Assembly: GCA_965223825.1 (NCBI GenBank)
Contig: OZ245018.1
Coordinates: 3,263,961 to 3,327,960 of the forward strand
Direction of reading: 5' to 3'
DNA: 64,000 nt
Origin: CAJXQU01 sp965223825
GTDB lineage: Bacteria > Pseudomonadota > Gammaproteobacteria > CAJXQU01
The position numbers and the translations under genes are program-made. Of the stretch, positions 9,085 through 16,966 are shown piece after piece (the first letter of the stretch is position 1; each line of letters opens with the position of its first letter). The notes below the pieces were generated by a model that worked only from the letters and a program-made list of their open reading frames with translations, made no database searches and was not told where the DNA came from.

Positions 9085-9630
9085 ATGAAGTCGCCTATTC
9101 CTATTCCAAACACGCTTTTTAACACGCGCACAAAGATTGAAATGCTCGATGTGGTTGACGCACAAAACCAAATCATCGGTCAGGCATCGCGTGCGGAAAT
9201 TCATCGTAGAAATCTGTGTCACCGCGCTGCACATATATTAATTTTTAATGACCAGGGTGAGATTTTTCTGCAGAAACGATCAGCACAAAAAGATGATTTC
9301 CCCGGTTATTGGGATGCTTCCGCGGCGGGTCATGTCGATGCGGGAGAATCGTATTTGGCTTGTATACTGCGCGAGGTGCAGGAAGAACTTGGCGTCAAAT
9401 TGATCATCACACCACGTGAAATGTGCCTACTCCCCGCCAAGCCTGAAAACGGCATGGAATTTTGTCAGGTGTTTGAGGCACAACACAACGGCCCGTTTAT
9501 CCTTGATCAGGATGAAGTTGAGTGTGGGATGTGGTTTGATCAAACGACACTGTTGACTATGATTAAAGACAAAACCGAAAACATCACGCCAACCTTGATC
9601 ACCTTACTCAAACAAAAAAAATTCTTATGA
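9085..9630 (+). CDS. Nudix hydrolase, YfcD-like
   Basis: This protein of up to 181 residues carries an intact Nudix box, GHVDAGESYLACILREVQEELG, fitting G-x5-E-x7-R-E-x2-E-E-x-G. The leading LDVVDAQNQIIGQASRAEIH and HRAAHILIFN resemble YfcD and IPP isomerase-like Nudix proteins. The substrate is a nucleoside-diphosphate-linked compound but is otherwise undetermined. The ATG at 9085 lacks a good ribosome site; an internal ATG at 9142 (MLDVVDAQ) would still leave a complete domain. The stop overlaps the tag start as ATGA, so the two genes are translationally coupled. Confidence 0.85.
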   Translation: MKSPIPIPNTLFNTRTKIEMLDVVDAQNQIIGQASRAEIHRRNLCHRAAHILIFNDQGEIFLQKRSAQKDDFPGYWDASAAGHVDAGESYLACILREVQEELGVKLIITPREMCLLPAKPENGMEFCQVFEAQHNGPFILDQDEVECGMWFDQTTLLTMIKDKTENITPTLITLLKQKKFL

Positions 9631-10202
9631 CAACGCTGACACGCTGCCGCTGGGTGACGGACGATCCGCTCTACCTTGCGTATCACGATGAAGAATGGGG
9701 CATGCCAGTACGTGATGATCGCTTATTGTTTGAGATGTTAATTCTGGAAGGTGCTCAGGCCGGCCTAAGTTGGTTAACGGTGTTAAAAAAACGGGCGCAT
9801 TATCGCAAGGTGTACGATGAATTTGATGTGGATAAAATCGCGCAATACGATCAGGCCAAAGTCGACGCGTTATTGCAAGATGCCGGAATTATCCGCAACC
9901 GTCTAAAGGTGCGCGCGAGTATTCTGAACGCACAAGCCGTGATCCAGCTACGTGAAGAAGGCATGAGCCTGGGTGAATTTCTCTGGCAATTTGTTGACAA
10001 CAAACCGATACAAAACCAGTGGAAAAGCTTGCACGACGTACCCGCGACGACCGTTGAATCAGACGCGATGAGTAAAGCACTGAAAAAACGCGGCTTTAAA
10101 TTTGTCGGCTCAACAATTTGTTATGCGTTTATGCAGGGTGTCGGTATGGTGAACGATCACACGCTCGATTGTCATTGTTATAAAGCCGTTAAGAATTATT
10201 AA
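9627..10202 (+). CDS. tag: DNA-3-methyladenine glycosylase I
   Basis: This 191-residue protein is a Tag glycosylase, which removes 3-methyladenine from alkylated DNA in base-excision repair. The opening TRCRWVTDDPLYLAYHDEEWG is diagnostic. The zinc site is expected from Cys7, the N-terminal histidine, and the C-terminal HTLDCHC segment. The middle contains GAQAGLSWLTVLKKR and the helix-hairpin-helix-like region. Length is typical. It overlaps the Nudix gene by four bases (ATGA). Its TAA stop overlaps the stop of the convergent small gene on the other strand within the sequence TTAA. Confidence 0.94.
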   Translation: MTTLTRCRWVTDDPLYLAYHDEEWGMPVRDDRLLFEMLILEGAQAGLSWLTVLKKRAHYRKVYDEFDVDKIAQYDQAKVDALLQDAGIIRNRLKVRASILNAQAVIQLREEGMSLGEFLWQFVDNKPIQNQWKSLHDVPATTVESDAMSKALKKRGFKFVGSTICYAFMQGVGMVNDHTLDCHCYKAVKNY

Positions 10203-10522
10203 ACTGGCTCGGCTTTAAGCGAAAAGTGCCAATCTGAGACATCCGACTGGACTCGCTTTGAATGTAGCTGGTTCACTGCCCGACATTGATCAGACTGCGA
10301 TGACATGCTTTCCAAGCAGCCCAGCAAAAATAAATTTTTCACCAGTAATTGCATTCCGTAACGTTCAGGATGTAAAAAGTCCTCACGTGGGATCTCACCT
10401 TCGCGCAACATTTCATCCACACGTGTTAGCGCCCACTCCAAACGCACTGCGCCCGTCATGCCATCGAGCAGACGCAAACGAGGTTTACCATTTTCAAAAC
10501 GTGCATCAACAATGTATTTCAT
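10199..10522 (-). CDS. Hypothetical protein facing Fur-like boxes
   Basis: I do not recognise this 107-residue protein. The ATG at 10520-10522 has a strong Shine-Dalgarno GGAGGAG 7 bases upstream, which makes the gene credible and decides against the TTG two codons earlier. The protein has no signal peptide or membrane segment. The first 70 residues look folded and amphipathic (VDARFENGKPRLRLLDGMTG); the tail is polar with two cysteines. Its promoter region is shared with the divergent porin gene and contains two Fur-box-like sequences, so iron control is inferred. It converges with tag, sharing overlapping stop codons. Confidence 0.65.
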   Translation of the reverse strand: MKYIVDARFENGKPRLRLLDGMTGAVRLEWALTRVDEMLREGEIPREDFLHPERYGMQLLVKNLFLLGCLESMSSQSDQCRAVNQLHSKRVQSDVSDWHFSLKAEPV

Positions 10523-10551
10523 GATCAAACTCCTCCTTTAGCAGAATTAAT

Positions 10552-10570
10552 GAGAATGATTATCATTTAA
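10552..10570. promoter_or_regulatory. Fur-box-like operator 1
   Basis: This 19-base site matches the classical Fur consensus GATAATGATAATCATTATC at about 14 of 19 positions, with core AATGATTATCATT. It lies about 30 bases before the start of the small minus-strand gene and upstream of the porin, where it could control both directions. Confidence 0.65.
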
Positions 10571-10600
10571 GATCGATCTGAACCGTTTGTCAACGCCATT

Positions 10601-10619
10601 GATAATGATTCGTATTAAA
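10601..10619. promoter_or_regulatory. Fur-box-like operator 2
   Basis: The left half GATAATGAT is a perfect Fur half-site; the right half is weaker, giving about 13 of 19 matches overall. It lies 58 bases upstream of the porin start and 30 bases from operator 1. Paired sites are common at strongly iron-regulated promoters. Confidence 0.5.
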
Positions 10620-10677
10620 GTTACATTAACGTTTTGCAAATCTGCGAAAAACATCTAAATTTAATCGGAGACAACTA

Positions 10678-11937
10678 ATGAAAGAAGTCTTATCAATGCC
10701 TTCGCTGCCGAAGAACAGGCTGGCATATGGTTTGATGCTTGCGCTGGGCTCTCACGTCGCCTTAGCCGAATCACCAACACCAAGTACTGAAGAGATGTGG
10801 AAAATTATTCAGGAACAACAAAAAACCATCGAGTTGTTGAAAGCGAAATTGGAAACGACAGAAGCGACTGTGGAAGATACGAAAGAACAAGTTGCTGCAA
10901 ACACCGAAGCGGTGGAAGTTGTTGAAGATAGCGCAATCGCAAGTACCAGTTTCTTGAATGATACTTCTATCGGTGGTTATGGTGAATTGCACTACAACAA
11001 TCTTGACGGTGAGCAAGCGGAAGTTGATTTTCACCGTTTCGTATTATTCGTCGAGCATGAATTCAATGATCGCCTCCGATTTTTTTCAGAACTGGAATTA
11101 GAGCACTCCTTGTCTGGTGATGGAAAACCGGGTGAAGTCGAGCTAGAGCAAGCGTACGTTCAATACGATCTGAATGACCAACACTCGATCAATGCCGGTC
11201 TTTATCTCTTGCCTGTTGGCTTACTCAACGAAACGCACGAACCTAATACATTTTATGGTGTTGAACGAAACAACGTTGAGAAAAATATTATCCCAACCAC
11301 TTGGTGGGAAGCTGGCCTCGGCCTCACCGGCGAGCTGGCGGCGGGCTGGCGTTATGACGTTATGCTGAGTTCGGGTTTATCCACGCCAACGTCAGGCAGC
11401 AATGCGTACTTGATCCGCAGTGGTCGAAAAAAAGTCGCGGAAGCACCGGGTGAAGATGGCGCAATCACCGGCCGTATTCGGTACACCGGCATTCCCGGCT
11501 TAGAGTTGGGCTTGTCAGCACAATATCAAACTGACATCACACAAGGTGCGGAAGGAATTGATGCCAGCTTATTTGAAGCGCATGTTGATTACCGCACAGG
11601 TGGATTTGGTCTACGTGCGTTATATGCAGGTTGGTTCCTCGACGATGGCAACCCACTGACGGGCCCTGCTGCAATGGGACGTGATCGTCAGGAAGGTTTC
11701 TACATCGAACCCTCTTATCGCTTTAAACTTGCGAACCTCGGCGAAGCCGGTGTCTTTGCACGTTATCAGCAGTGGAATAACAATGCTGGCGGTAGCGCGG
11801 ACGATAACGAACAAGTGGATATCGGTGTGAATTACTGGCCGCATCCCAGTGTCGTTTTCAAATTTGATTACCAGTTCGAGAATCAAACCGCCGGTGATAA
11901 CGACGGTTTCAACTTGGGCGTCGGTTATCAGTTTTAA
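10678..11937 (+). CDS. Outer-membrane porin-like beta-barrel protein
   Basis: This 419-residue protein has a signal sequence (hydrophobic LMLALGSHVALA, cleavage near residue 30). A coiled-coil region follows at about residues 37-85 (EEMWKIIQEQQKTIELLKAK), then a barrel starting at IGGYGELHYNN and ending in the outer-membrane C-terminal signature NLGVGYQF. It resembles the phosphate-selective/OprP-like putative porin class. The start is supported by GGAGA upstream. It leads a likely operon with an FMN-binding protein 8 bases downstream and a PepSY protein after that. Two Fur-like boxes lie upstream, suggesting induction under iron limitation and a role in iron-related uptake; that role is inferred. 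Confidence 0.82.
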   Translation: MKEVLSMPSLPKNRLAYGLMLALGSHVALAESPTPSTEEMWKIIQEQQKTIELLKAKLETTEATVEDTKEQVAANTEAVEVVEDSAIASTSFLNDTSIGGYGELHYNNLDGEQAEVDFHRFVLFVEHEFNDRLRFFSELELEHSLSGDGKPGEVELEQAYVQYDLNDQHSINAGLYLLPVGLLNETHEPNTFYGVERNNVEKNIIPTTWWEAGLGLTGELAAGWRYDVMLSSGLSTPTSGSNAYLIRSGRKKVAEAPGEDGAITGRIRYTGIPGLELGLSAQYQTDITQGAEGIDASLFEAHVDYRTGGFGLRALYAGWFLDDGNPLTGPAAMGRDRQEGFYIEPSYRFKLANLGEAGVFARYQQWNNNAGGSADDNEQVDIGVNYWPHPSVVFKFDYQFENQTAGDNDGFNLGVGYQF

Positions 11938-11945
11938 ACCTTACA

Positions 11946-12482
11946 ATGACACGACGACTTAACAGAACCTTCTGTTTTTTCATCCTGATCGCGAGCTTGG
12001 GCGGGTATCATTCCACCCAAGCTCGCGGTACGTATGAGACGCCTGATGCGTTTTTGAATCAGGCGTTCGACACGGCAGTCCCTTCGCCAAAACGGTTGAT
12101 GATCAAAGGTGACCTGAAAAAACGCATTCGCGATATTCTCGAACATGATCTACCCGCTAGACGGGTTCGCTACTGGCAAGAAGGTGATCGTACAGTTTGG
12201 ATTCTCGAGGAGATCGGTAAAACCAAACCCATCACCACCGGCTTGATCGTCAATCATGGTAAACTCGAAGCCTTAAAGGTACTGACGTTCCGTGAAAGCC
12301 GCGGCAGCGAAATCCGTTATCCATTTTTTACCGATCAATTTAACGGCGCGAGCTTAACTAGCGACGATGATTTAGATCGGAATATCGATGGAATTTCCGG
12401 CGCGACATTGTCTGTCTGGGCAATGAAAAAACTCGCGCGAGTCGCGATGGTGTTACACGACGAAGTCAGTACAACGAACTAA
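11946..12482 (+). CDS. Periplasmic FMN-binding protein, predicted covalently flavinylated
   Basis: This 178-residue protein has a signal peptide (FCFFILIASLGGYHSTQA) and ends with an FMN-bind domain. The motif DGISGATLS places Thr154 in SGAT, the site where ApbE attaches FMN through a phosphoester bond in this family. The periplasmic location fits, since ApbE acts there; no apbE gene is in this window. Sitting between a porin and a PepSY membrane protein, it probably passes electrons between the membrane and an extracytoplasmic acceptor such as ferric iron. The acceptor is inferred from the Fur-like boxes upstream, not shown by the sequence. Confidence 0.85.
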   Translation: MTRRLNRTFCFFILIASLGGYHSTQARGTYETPDAFLNQAFDTAVPSPKRLMIKGDLKKRIRDILEHDLPARRVRYWQEGDRTVWILEEIGKTKPITTGLIVNHGKLEALKVLTFRESRGSEIRYPFFTDQFNGASLTSDDDLDRNIDGISGATLSVWAMKKLARVAMVLHDEVSTTN

Positions 12483-12510
12483 TTCAACCAACTGACGATT
12501 TTCTAAACCC

Positions 12511-13233
12511 ATGAAGACCTATCGGTTTTTGCATCGATGGCATCAACGTCTCGGCGTGATCGCCGCCCTGATTCTGATCATGCTTGTTTTCACCGGCATC
12601 CTCCTCAATCACACGGAAACTCTCAAGCTCGATGAGCGCTTCATCGACAACCAAGCGCTGCTCAATTGGTACGATATTTCCCCTCAACAAGCCCCGATCG
12701 CTTACGCCGTTGGCTCGCATTACATTAGCCTGATCGGCGATCAGGCATTTCTGGATAACCGCGCGATCGCTTTTGAAAGTAACGTACTGATCGGTGCCGA
12801 GCTGATAAATGACCAGATCATCCTCGCTTCGACAACAGAGTTAGTCTTATTTGATAATCAAGGTGAGTTGATTGACATCATCTCACAACTCGACGGCCTC
12901 CCAATCCCGATCGAAAAAATTGGCCATGCCGATCAATCTTTAATCATTCAAGCAGCGGAAAACCGACTGAGAGTTGATCTTGAAAATTTCACCTGGGAAA
13001 AATCCACTCGTGAGCATATCGAATGGGCAGCTCAAACCGCCTTACCGGATGATCTAAACACGCAATTACTACAGCAATATCGTGGCGTGGGTTTGCCGTT
13101 AGAGCGCGTACTACTAGATCTGCACAGTGGTCGTTTATTTGGGGAAGTTGGTGTGATTATCGTCGATATTGCCGCGATCATCTTACTCATCTTGGCGCTG
13201 AGCGGCTGCTGGATGTGGATTAAGAGACGTTAG
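12511..13233 (+). CDS. PepSY-associated transmembrane protein
   Basis: This 240-residue protein has an N-terminal membrane segment after FLHRWHQRLG and a C-terminal one (DIAAIILLILALSGCWMWI), enclosing a soluble periplasmic domain of about 170 residues. The opening HRWHQRLG is typical of PepSY_TM proteins, whose histidines may bind heme. The short two-helix form differs from the larger four-helix PiuB ferric-reductase-like proteins. It follows the FMN-binding gene by 28 bases and is probably its membrane partner for electron delivery. The function is inferred from context. Confidence 0.75.
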   Translation: MKTYRFLHRWHQRLGVIAALILIMLVFTGILLNHTETLKLDERFIDNQALLNWYDISPQQAPIAYAVGSHYISLIGDQAFLDNRAIAFESNVLIGAELINDQIILASTTELVLFDNQGELIDIISQLDGLPIPIEKIGHADQSLIIQAAENRLRVDLENFTWEKSTREHIEWAAQTALPDDLNTQLLQQYRGVGLPLERVLLDLHSGRLFGEVGVIIVDIAAIILLILALSGCWMWIKRR

Positions 13234-13243
13234 AGGCTCAATA

Positions 13244-13663
13244 ATGACGACACGCTCGAAACACGTTTATTCTCTGATTCTGATGTTATTTTCTACCAAC
13301 GTTTGGGCGTGTGATATAGATTGCGAGAATGCCATCACCACCATTGAGATCAATCAATGTGCCGCAAGTGAATTGAAGGCTGCTGAAAAAGCGTTGCAGC
13401 GTTATATCGATAAAAGTCTGCAACATCATGGCGATGATCAAACACTGCTCAAGTCGATAAAGAAAGCACAGACAGCTTGGTTGAATTATGCGACAGCACA
13501 TTGTGAATCCATTTATACGCAATGGCGTGATGGCACGATTCGCGGTGTGATGGCATTAAGCTGTAAAACACAACTGACAAAACAGCGTACCCATGAAATC
13601 TGGTCAGCCTTCCTGACCTTTATGGACAGTTCACCACCAATTTTGCCAGAACCTGAGCGATAA
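13244..13663 (+). CDS. LprI-like (DUF1311) secreted protein
   Basis: This 139-residue protein has a signal peptide ending near VWA and a DUF1311 body. The CDIDCENAITTIEINQCAASELKAAE segment carries paired cysteines, and CESIYTQWRDGTIRGVMALSCK contains the conserved late-domain cysteines. LprI from mycobacteria inhibits lysozyme, and the family is often annotated as lysozyme inhibitor-like; for most members this is unproven. It starts 10 bases after the PepSY gene, so it is probably the last cistron of the Fur-linked set. A role within that set is not evident. Confidence 0.78.
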   Translation: MTTRSKHVYSLILMLFSTNVWACDIDCENAITTIEINQCAASELKAAEKALQRYIDKSLQHHGDDQTLLKSIKKAQTAWLNYATAHCESIYTQWRDGTIRGVMALSCKTQLTKQRTHEIWSAFLTFMDSSPPILPEPER

Positions 13664-13808
13664 ACCGTAACCTTTGTCGCCTATTCAATGCGGGTACAAG
13701 CCAGACTCCACACAACCCACTCCCACGCATGAACGTCTTTTTGACACCGAAAGATTTATTTTCTGATCAGACCCTTTAAACTATCGCTTTTATTTCGCAG
13801 GTTCGCTC

Positions 13809-14579
13809 ATGTTCAAAATCGCCAGCTGGAACGTTAACTCTCTAAAAATGCGTTTACCCCATGTGCTCGACTGGCTCGAAGAGCATCAACCGGATGTGTT
13901 GGCATTGCAGGAAACGAAATCGCAAGATCCTAACTTTCCCCTCGAAGCAATTCAGGCAGCGGGTTACGAATGTGTATTTGCGGGGCAAAAAACCTTCAAC
14001 GGTGTTGCGTTAATCAGTAAAACGCCAGCTGAAGAAATCATCACCGATCTGCCAGAATTAGATGATCCTCAACGCCGTGTGCTCGGTGCACGTTTCGGCG
14101 ATATTTATGTGCTCGATTTGTATGTACCAAATGGCTCAGAAGTTGGATCTGAAAAATACGCGTATAAACTCAATTGGTTGGAAGCGTTGCATCTTTATAC
14201 AAGAACGCTAATTGCGCGTGAAAAACATGTGATCTTGCTGGGAGATTTCAACATTGCACCAGAAGATCGCGATGTGCACGACCCCGAAAAATGGGAAGGT
14301 AAGGTGTTGGTCAGCGAACCCGAACGCGCGGCATTAGAAAAAATTCAGGCTGAAGGATTGGTCGATGTTTTCCGTCTATTTGAGCAAGATGAAAAACTCT
14401 TTTCGTGGTGGGATTACCGCATGATGGGTTTTCGTCGCAATCACGGTTTACGCATTGATTTAATCCTCGCCAGTGAATCTCTGAGAGAAGCATGTGCTGC
14501 CAGTTATATCGACAAAGCACCGCGCAAGCTGGAAAAACCATCCGATCACACACCCGTCGTCGCAGAATTCGATTTATGA
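13809..14579 (+). CDS. xthA: Exodeoxyribonuclease III
   Basis: This 256-residue protein is an exonuclease III/AP endonuclease of the EEP superfamily. Motifs are SWNVNSLKMRLPHV at the start, the metal-binding glutamate in LQETKSQD, YVPNGSE, the catalytic GDFNIAPEDRDVHDPE, RIDLILAS, and the terminal SDHTPVVAEFDL. It repairs abasic sites and 3'-blocked ends. Length is normal for the short bacterial XthA type. Its stop overlaps the next start as ATGA, coupling it to the ZrgA-like gene, with no functional link evident. Confidence 0.94.
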   Translation: MFKIASWNVNSLKMRLPHVLDWLEEHQPDVLALQETKSQDPNFPLEAIQAAGYECVFAGQKTFNGVALISKTPAEEIITDLPELDDPQRRVLGARFGDIYVLDLYVPNGSEVGSEKYAYKLNWLEALHLYTRTLIAREKHVILLGDFNIAPEDRDVHDPEKWEGKVLVSEPERAALEKIQAEGLVDVFRLFEQDEKLFSWWDYRMMGFRRNHGLRIDLILASESLREACAASYIDKAPRKLEKPSDHTPVVAEFDL

Positions 14580-15127
14580 TTTTACGCACGCTGATTCTCC
14601 TATCGAGCATCAACATCACCGCCATTGCCGGTGAATTACACGGCCCGCACACGCATGGTGAAATGGAAGTTTTACCGCTGTGGGCTGCTGATCAGCACCT
14701 ATTAACATTAGAAATTGTCGCACCGGCTAAAGATCTGATCGGCTATGAGCGTGACCCGGATTCCGCCCGCGAGAAAAAAGCCTTACGTGATTTTGATGAA
14801 AATTTTGATCCGCTGAAACTGTTCATCATGAATGACGAGTCGCAGTGTCTGTTTAAAGATGGTCGATCATCGTCAGACATGTTTTCTGCTGCGCCGCATA
14901 AACACGGTGTGCTCGATAAAACGCATTCTCACCCCGTCGGCATCGATGGCCATGTGGATTTCAAACTGATCTACCGCTTTGAATGTAAGGCGATACCGAG
15001 CGTCTCATTTGATCTGTTCGACACATACCCATCGCTGAAACGGATCAACATCCGTAAAGATTCAATTACTGGCGATGTCGTTGAACGACTGACGAAAATG
15101 CAAAATACTTTCACTCTCACACCTTAA
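14576..15127 (+). CDS. DUF2796 / ZrgA-like His-rich periplasmic protein
   Basis: The start ATG at 14576 overlaps the xthA stop and gives a 183-residue protein with a signal peptide (MILRTLILLSSINITAIA). A longer frame would begin deep inside xthA. The mature N-terminus HGPHTHGEME and the central PHKHGVLDKTHSHPVGIDGH are metal-binding histidine clusters typical of DUF2796/ZrgA zinc-regulated proteins. ZrgA in Vibrio assists zinc uptake. Here the following gene is a HupE permease, so metal acquisition with delivery to HupE is a reasonable inference. No Zur box was recognised, since transcription may come from xthA. Confidence 0.75.
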   Translation: MILRTLILLSSINITAIAGELHGPHTHGEMEVLPLWAADQHLLTLEIVAPAKDLIGYERDPDSAREKKALRDFDENFDPLKLFIMNDESQCLFKDGRSSSDMFSAAPHKHGVLDKTHSHPVGIDGHVDFKLIYRFECKAIPSVSFDLFDTYPSLKRINIRKDSITGDVVERLTKMQNTFTLTP

Positions 15128-15134
15128 AAAAACT

Positions 15135-15734
15135 ATGTATCTCCTTACCGCTCACACTTCACGATTTTTTCTCGCTTTACTACTGGGTTTATTCAGCACG
15201 CAAGTACTGGCCCACGCAATCACCGGCAATGGGTTTATGGCGGGTTTGTATCATCCCGTGTTTGGCCTTGATCACTTACTAGCGATGCTCAGTGTCGGGA
15301 TTCTCAGCACGCAAATCGGCGGACGAGCCATTTGGTTAGTGCCGCTGAGTTTCGTCATGGTGATGTTGATCTCAGGTTGGGTTGGGATGGAAGCGTTGGT
15401 GGATTTGCGATCATCCCAAGTGGAAAGTGGGATTGTTTCTTCCGTGATTATACTCGGCTTTGTAATCGCAATTGGTGGTCGCATGCCGCTGCTGATCGCG
15501 ATGATCTTTGTCGGATTTTTCGCGATTTTTCACGGTTATGCACACGGCGTAGAAGTACCGGCTAAAGCAAACCCATTCTATTTTGCTGCAGGTTTTGCGA
15601 TCAGCACATTGGTTATTCACCTAATCGGCGTCTTGATCGGGTTTACGGCGAGCCGCACTAAGGCCAGCATCAGCTTGTTACGTTACGCTGGTGCGGTGAT
15701 GATGGGCATGGGCATCCAAATGCTGATCGGCTAA
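15135..15734 (+). CDS. hupE: HupE/UreJ family metal permease
   Basis: This 199-residue protein is a HupE/UreJ-type permease: a signal-like first segment, then HAITGNGFMAGLYHPVFGLDHLLAML with the conserved His and Asp of the family, about six membrane segments, and GYAHGVEVP in a later helix. Family members import nickel or cobalt and usually sit with hydrogenase or urease genes. None is present here; instead the neighbour is a His-rich ZrgA-like protein. The cargo could be nickel, cobalt or zinc. The gene starts 7 bases after its upstream partner and ends within a hairpin at the operon end. Confidence 0.82.
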   Translation: MYLLTAHTSRFFLALLLGLFSTQVLAHAITGNGFMAGLYHPVFGLDHLLAMLSVGILSTQIGGRAIWLVPLSFVMVMLISGWVGMEALVDLRSSQVESGIVSSVIILGFVIAIGGRMPLLIAMIFVGFFAIFHGYAHGVEVPAKANPFYFAAGFAISTLVIHLIGVLIGFTASRTKASISLLRYAGAVMMGMGIQMLIG

Positions 15735-15748
15735 TCTGCCGATCAGCA
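15721..15748. terminator. Perfect hairpin spanning the hupE stop
   Basis: An 11-base perfect stem, TGCTGATCGGC (15721-15731) with GCCGATCAGCA (15738-15748), encloses a 6-base loop that contains the hupE stop codon. It lies between convergent genes and could end transcription from both sides. No clear T-tract follows on the plus strand. Confidence 0.5.
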
Positions 15749-15759
15749 AAATGAACTGA

Positions 15760-16329
15760 TTAACGCATAAATTCGATCAGACGCGGATCTTTCAACATCG
15801 CGTTCAAGGCTTTTGAAACGAGCTCGTTGATCATTTCTTCATTTTGTTTCGCAGACGGTGTCGTGACGTATTCCTTTGCGCGGTTTGCACTATAGCGACT
15901 GGTGAATTCTTCACCGGCTTTATTGCAAATCGCTTTCAATAGGATCTGGTTTTTGATCACCATCGGAAACGTTTTACCGGTTTTTTCGTAATCCAGCGTA
16001 TCCACCTCAATGCGCAACGACATATCGGCATTCATCGCGTTTAATACGGTAAAACCATATGCCGTCAGCGCTCCTGCGACTTCCTGCTTGATCGGCTCTT
16101 CCGGGCCACCGTCAATCGTCAGCACAGCAGTTTTAGCATAAACGCCGCCACGGCTCCCAAGTACCTTATTTTCGCGAGTATCGACGACGCTTAAATTGAC
16201 GGATCGCCCTTGTCCAATATTTTGTGATGGGACGGTAACAGAGGGGTTAATCGGAATTGCTTGTGGGCTGATCGCGCAACCCGATAGCAACAGTGAAAAA
16301 AGAACTACGATGCCGCTAATTAGTTTCAT
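15760..16329 (-). CDS. YajG-family lipoprotein
   Basis: The start is set at ATG 16327-16329, preceded by GGAAAACAAA, giving 189 residues and a clean lipoprotein signal (MKLISGIVVLFSLLLSGC) with lipobox LSGC. The body fits the YajG family: VSLVVVDTR-like NLSVVDTRENKVLGSRGG, the beta-rich middle, and a helical C-terminal region. YajG is an uncharacterised outer-membrane-associated lipoprotein in enterobacteria. It overlaps the class II aldolase gene upstream by 14 bases, suggesting co-transcription with ilvA and the aldolase gene, without an evident functional tie. Confidence 0.8.
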   Translation of the reverse strand: MKLISGIVVLFSLLLSGCAISPQAIPINPSVTVPSQNIGQGRSVNLSVVDTRENKVLGSRGGVYAKTAVLTIDGGPEEPIKQEVAGALTAYGFTVLNAMNADMSLRIEVDTLDYEKTGKTFPMVIKNQILLKAICNKAGEEFTSRYSANRAKEYVTTPSAKQNEEMINELVSKALNAMLKDPRLIEFMR

Positions 16330-16966
16330 TTTGTTTTCCATAGGTTTTAAATTTTTCTTTCATCTTCGCCATTTCTTGTTGCGAGAGGATGACCGGCTCG
16401 CCGATCTGCAAGGCCAGCCAATATTGTTTGGCCAACTCTTCAACAAGGCGTGCCAGGTGTAATGCCCGATCCAAACTATCACCAATGGTGAGCACGCCAT
16501 GATTCGCCATCAGGCATGCGCGTCGATTCTGCAACGCGTGGATAATGTTCTTCGACAGATCAGGCGTGCCGAAGGTTGCATATTCAGCACAAGGAATTGA
16601 ATCACCCCCAAGTTCTGCAATCATATAATGAAACGCGGGAATAGTTTTACGATGGCATGCGATGGCCGTCGCGTAAGTTGAATGGGTATGCACAATCGCC
16701 TGCGCGTCTGATCGTGCAGAGTAGAGATCGCAATGAAATTTCCACTCGCTAGACGGCACACGTTGATCAGGGGCGTACTGGCCATCAGCATCGAGCGCCA
16801 CCATATCCTCTACCGCGACTTTGTCACTTTGCATACCGGTCGGTGTGATCAAACACCCACGTTCCGATCGCACACTCAAGTTCCCTGTGCGTCCCTGGTT
16901 CAATCCCCACTGATCGAGCTGTTTTGTCGCCAGGACAAGGGCTTTGCGTGTGAGAAGATCAGCCAT
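16316..16966 (-). CDS. Class II aldolase/adducin family protein
   Basis: This 216-residue protein belongs to the zinc-dependent class II aldolase/adducin (FucA-like) family. GRTGNLSVR is the phosphate-binding stretch, SSEWKFH contributes the catalytic glutamate, and the zinc histidines come from HTHSTYA and MANHGVLT. Such enzymes cleave fuculose-1-phosphate and related sugar phosphates; others are methylthioribulose-phosphate dehydratases or 4-epimerases. No fucose, rhamnose or methionine-salvage genes adjoin it, so the substrate is open. Its ATG overlaps the ilvA stop (TAATG), so translation is coupled to ilvA. Confidence 0.83.
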   Translation of the reverse strand: MADLLTRKALVLATKQLDQWGLNQGRTGNLSVRSERGCLITPTGMQSDKVAVEDMVALDADGQYAPDQRVPSSEWKFHCDLYSARSDAQAIVHTHSTYATAIACHRKTIPAFHYMIAELGGDSIPCAEYATFGTPDLSKNIIHALQNRRACLMANHGVLTIGDSLDRALHLARLVEELAKQYWLALQIGEPVILSQQEMAKMKEKFKTYGKQNETN

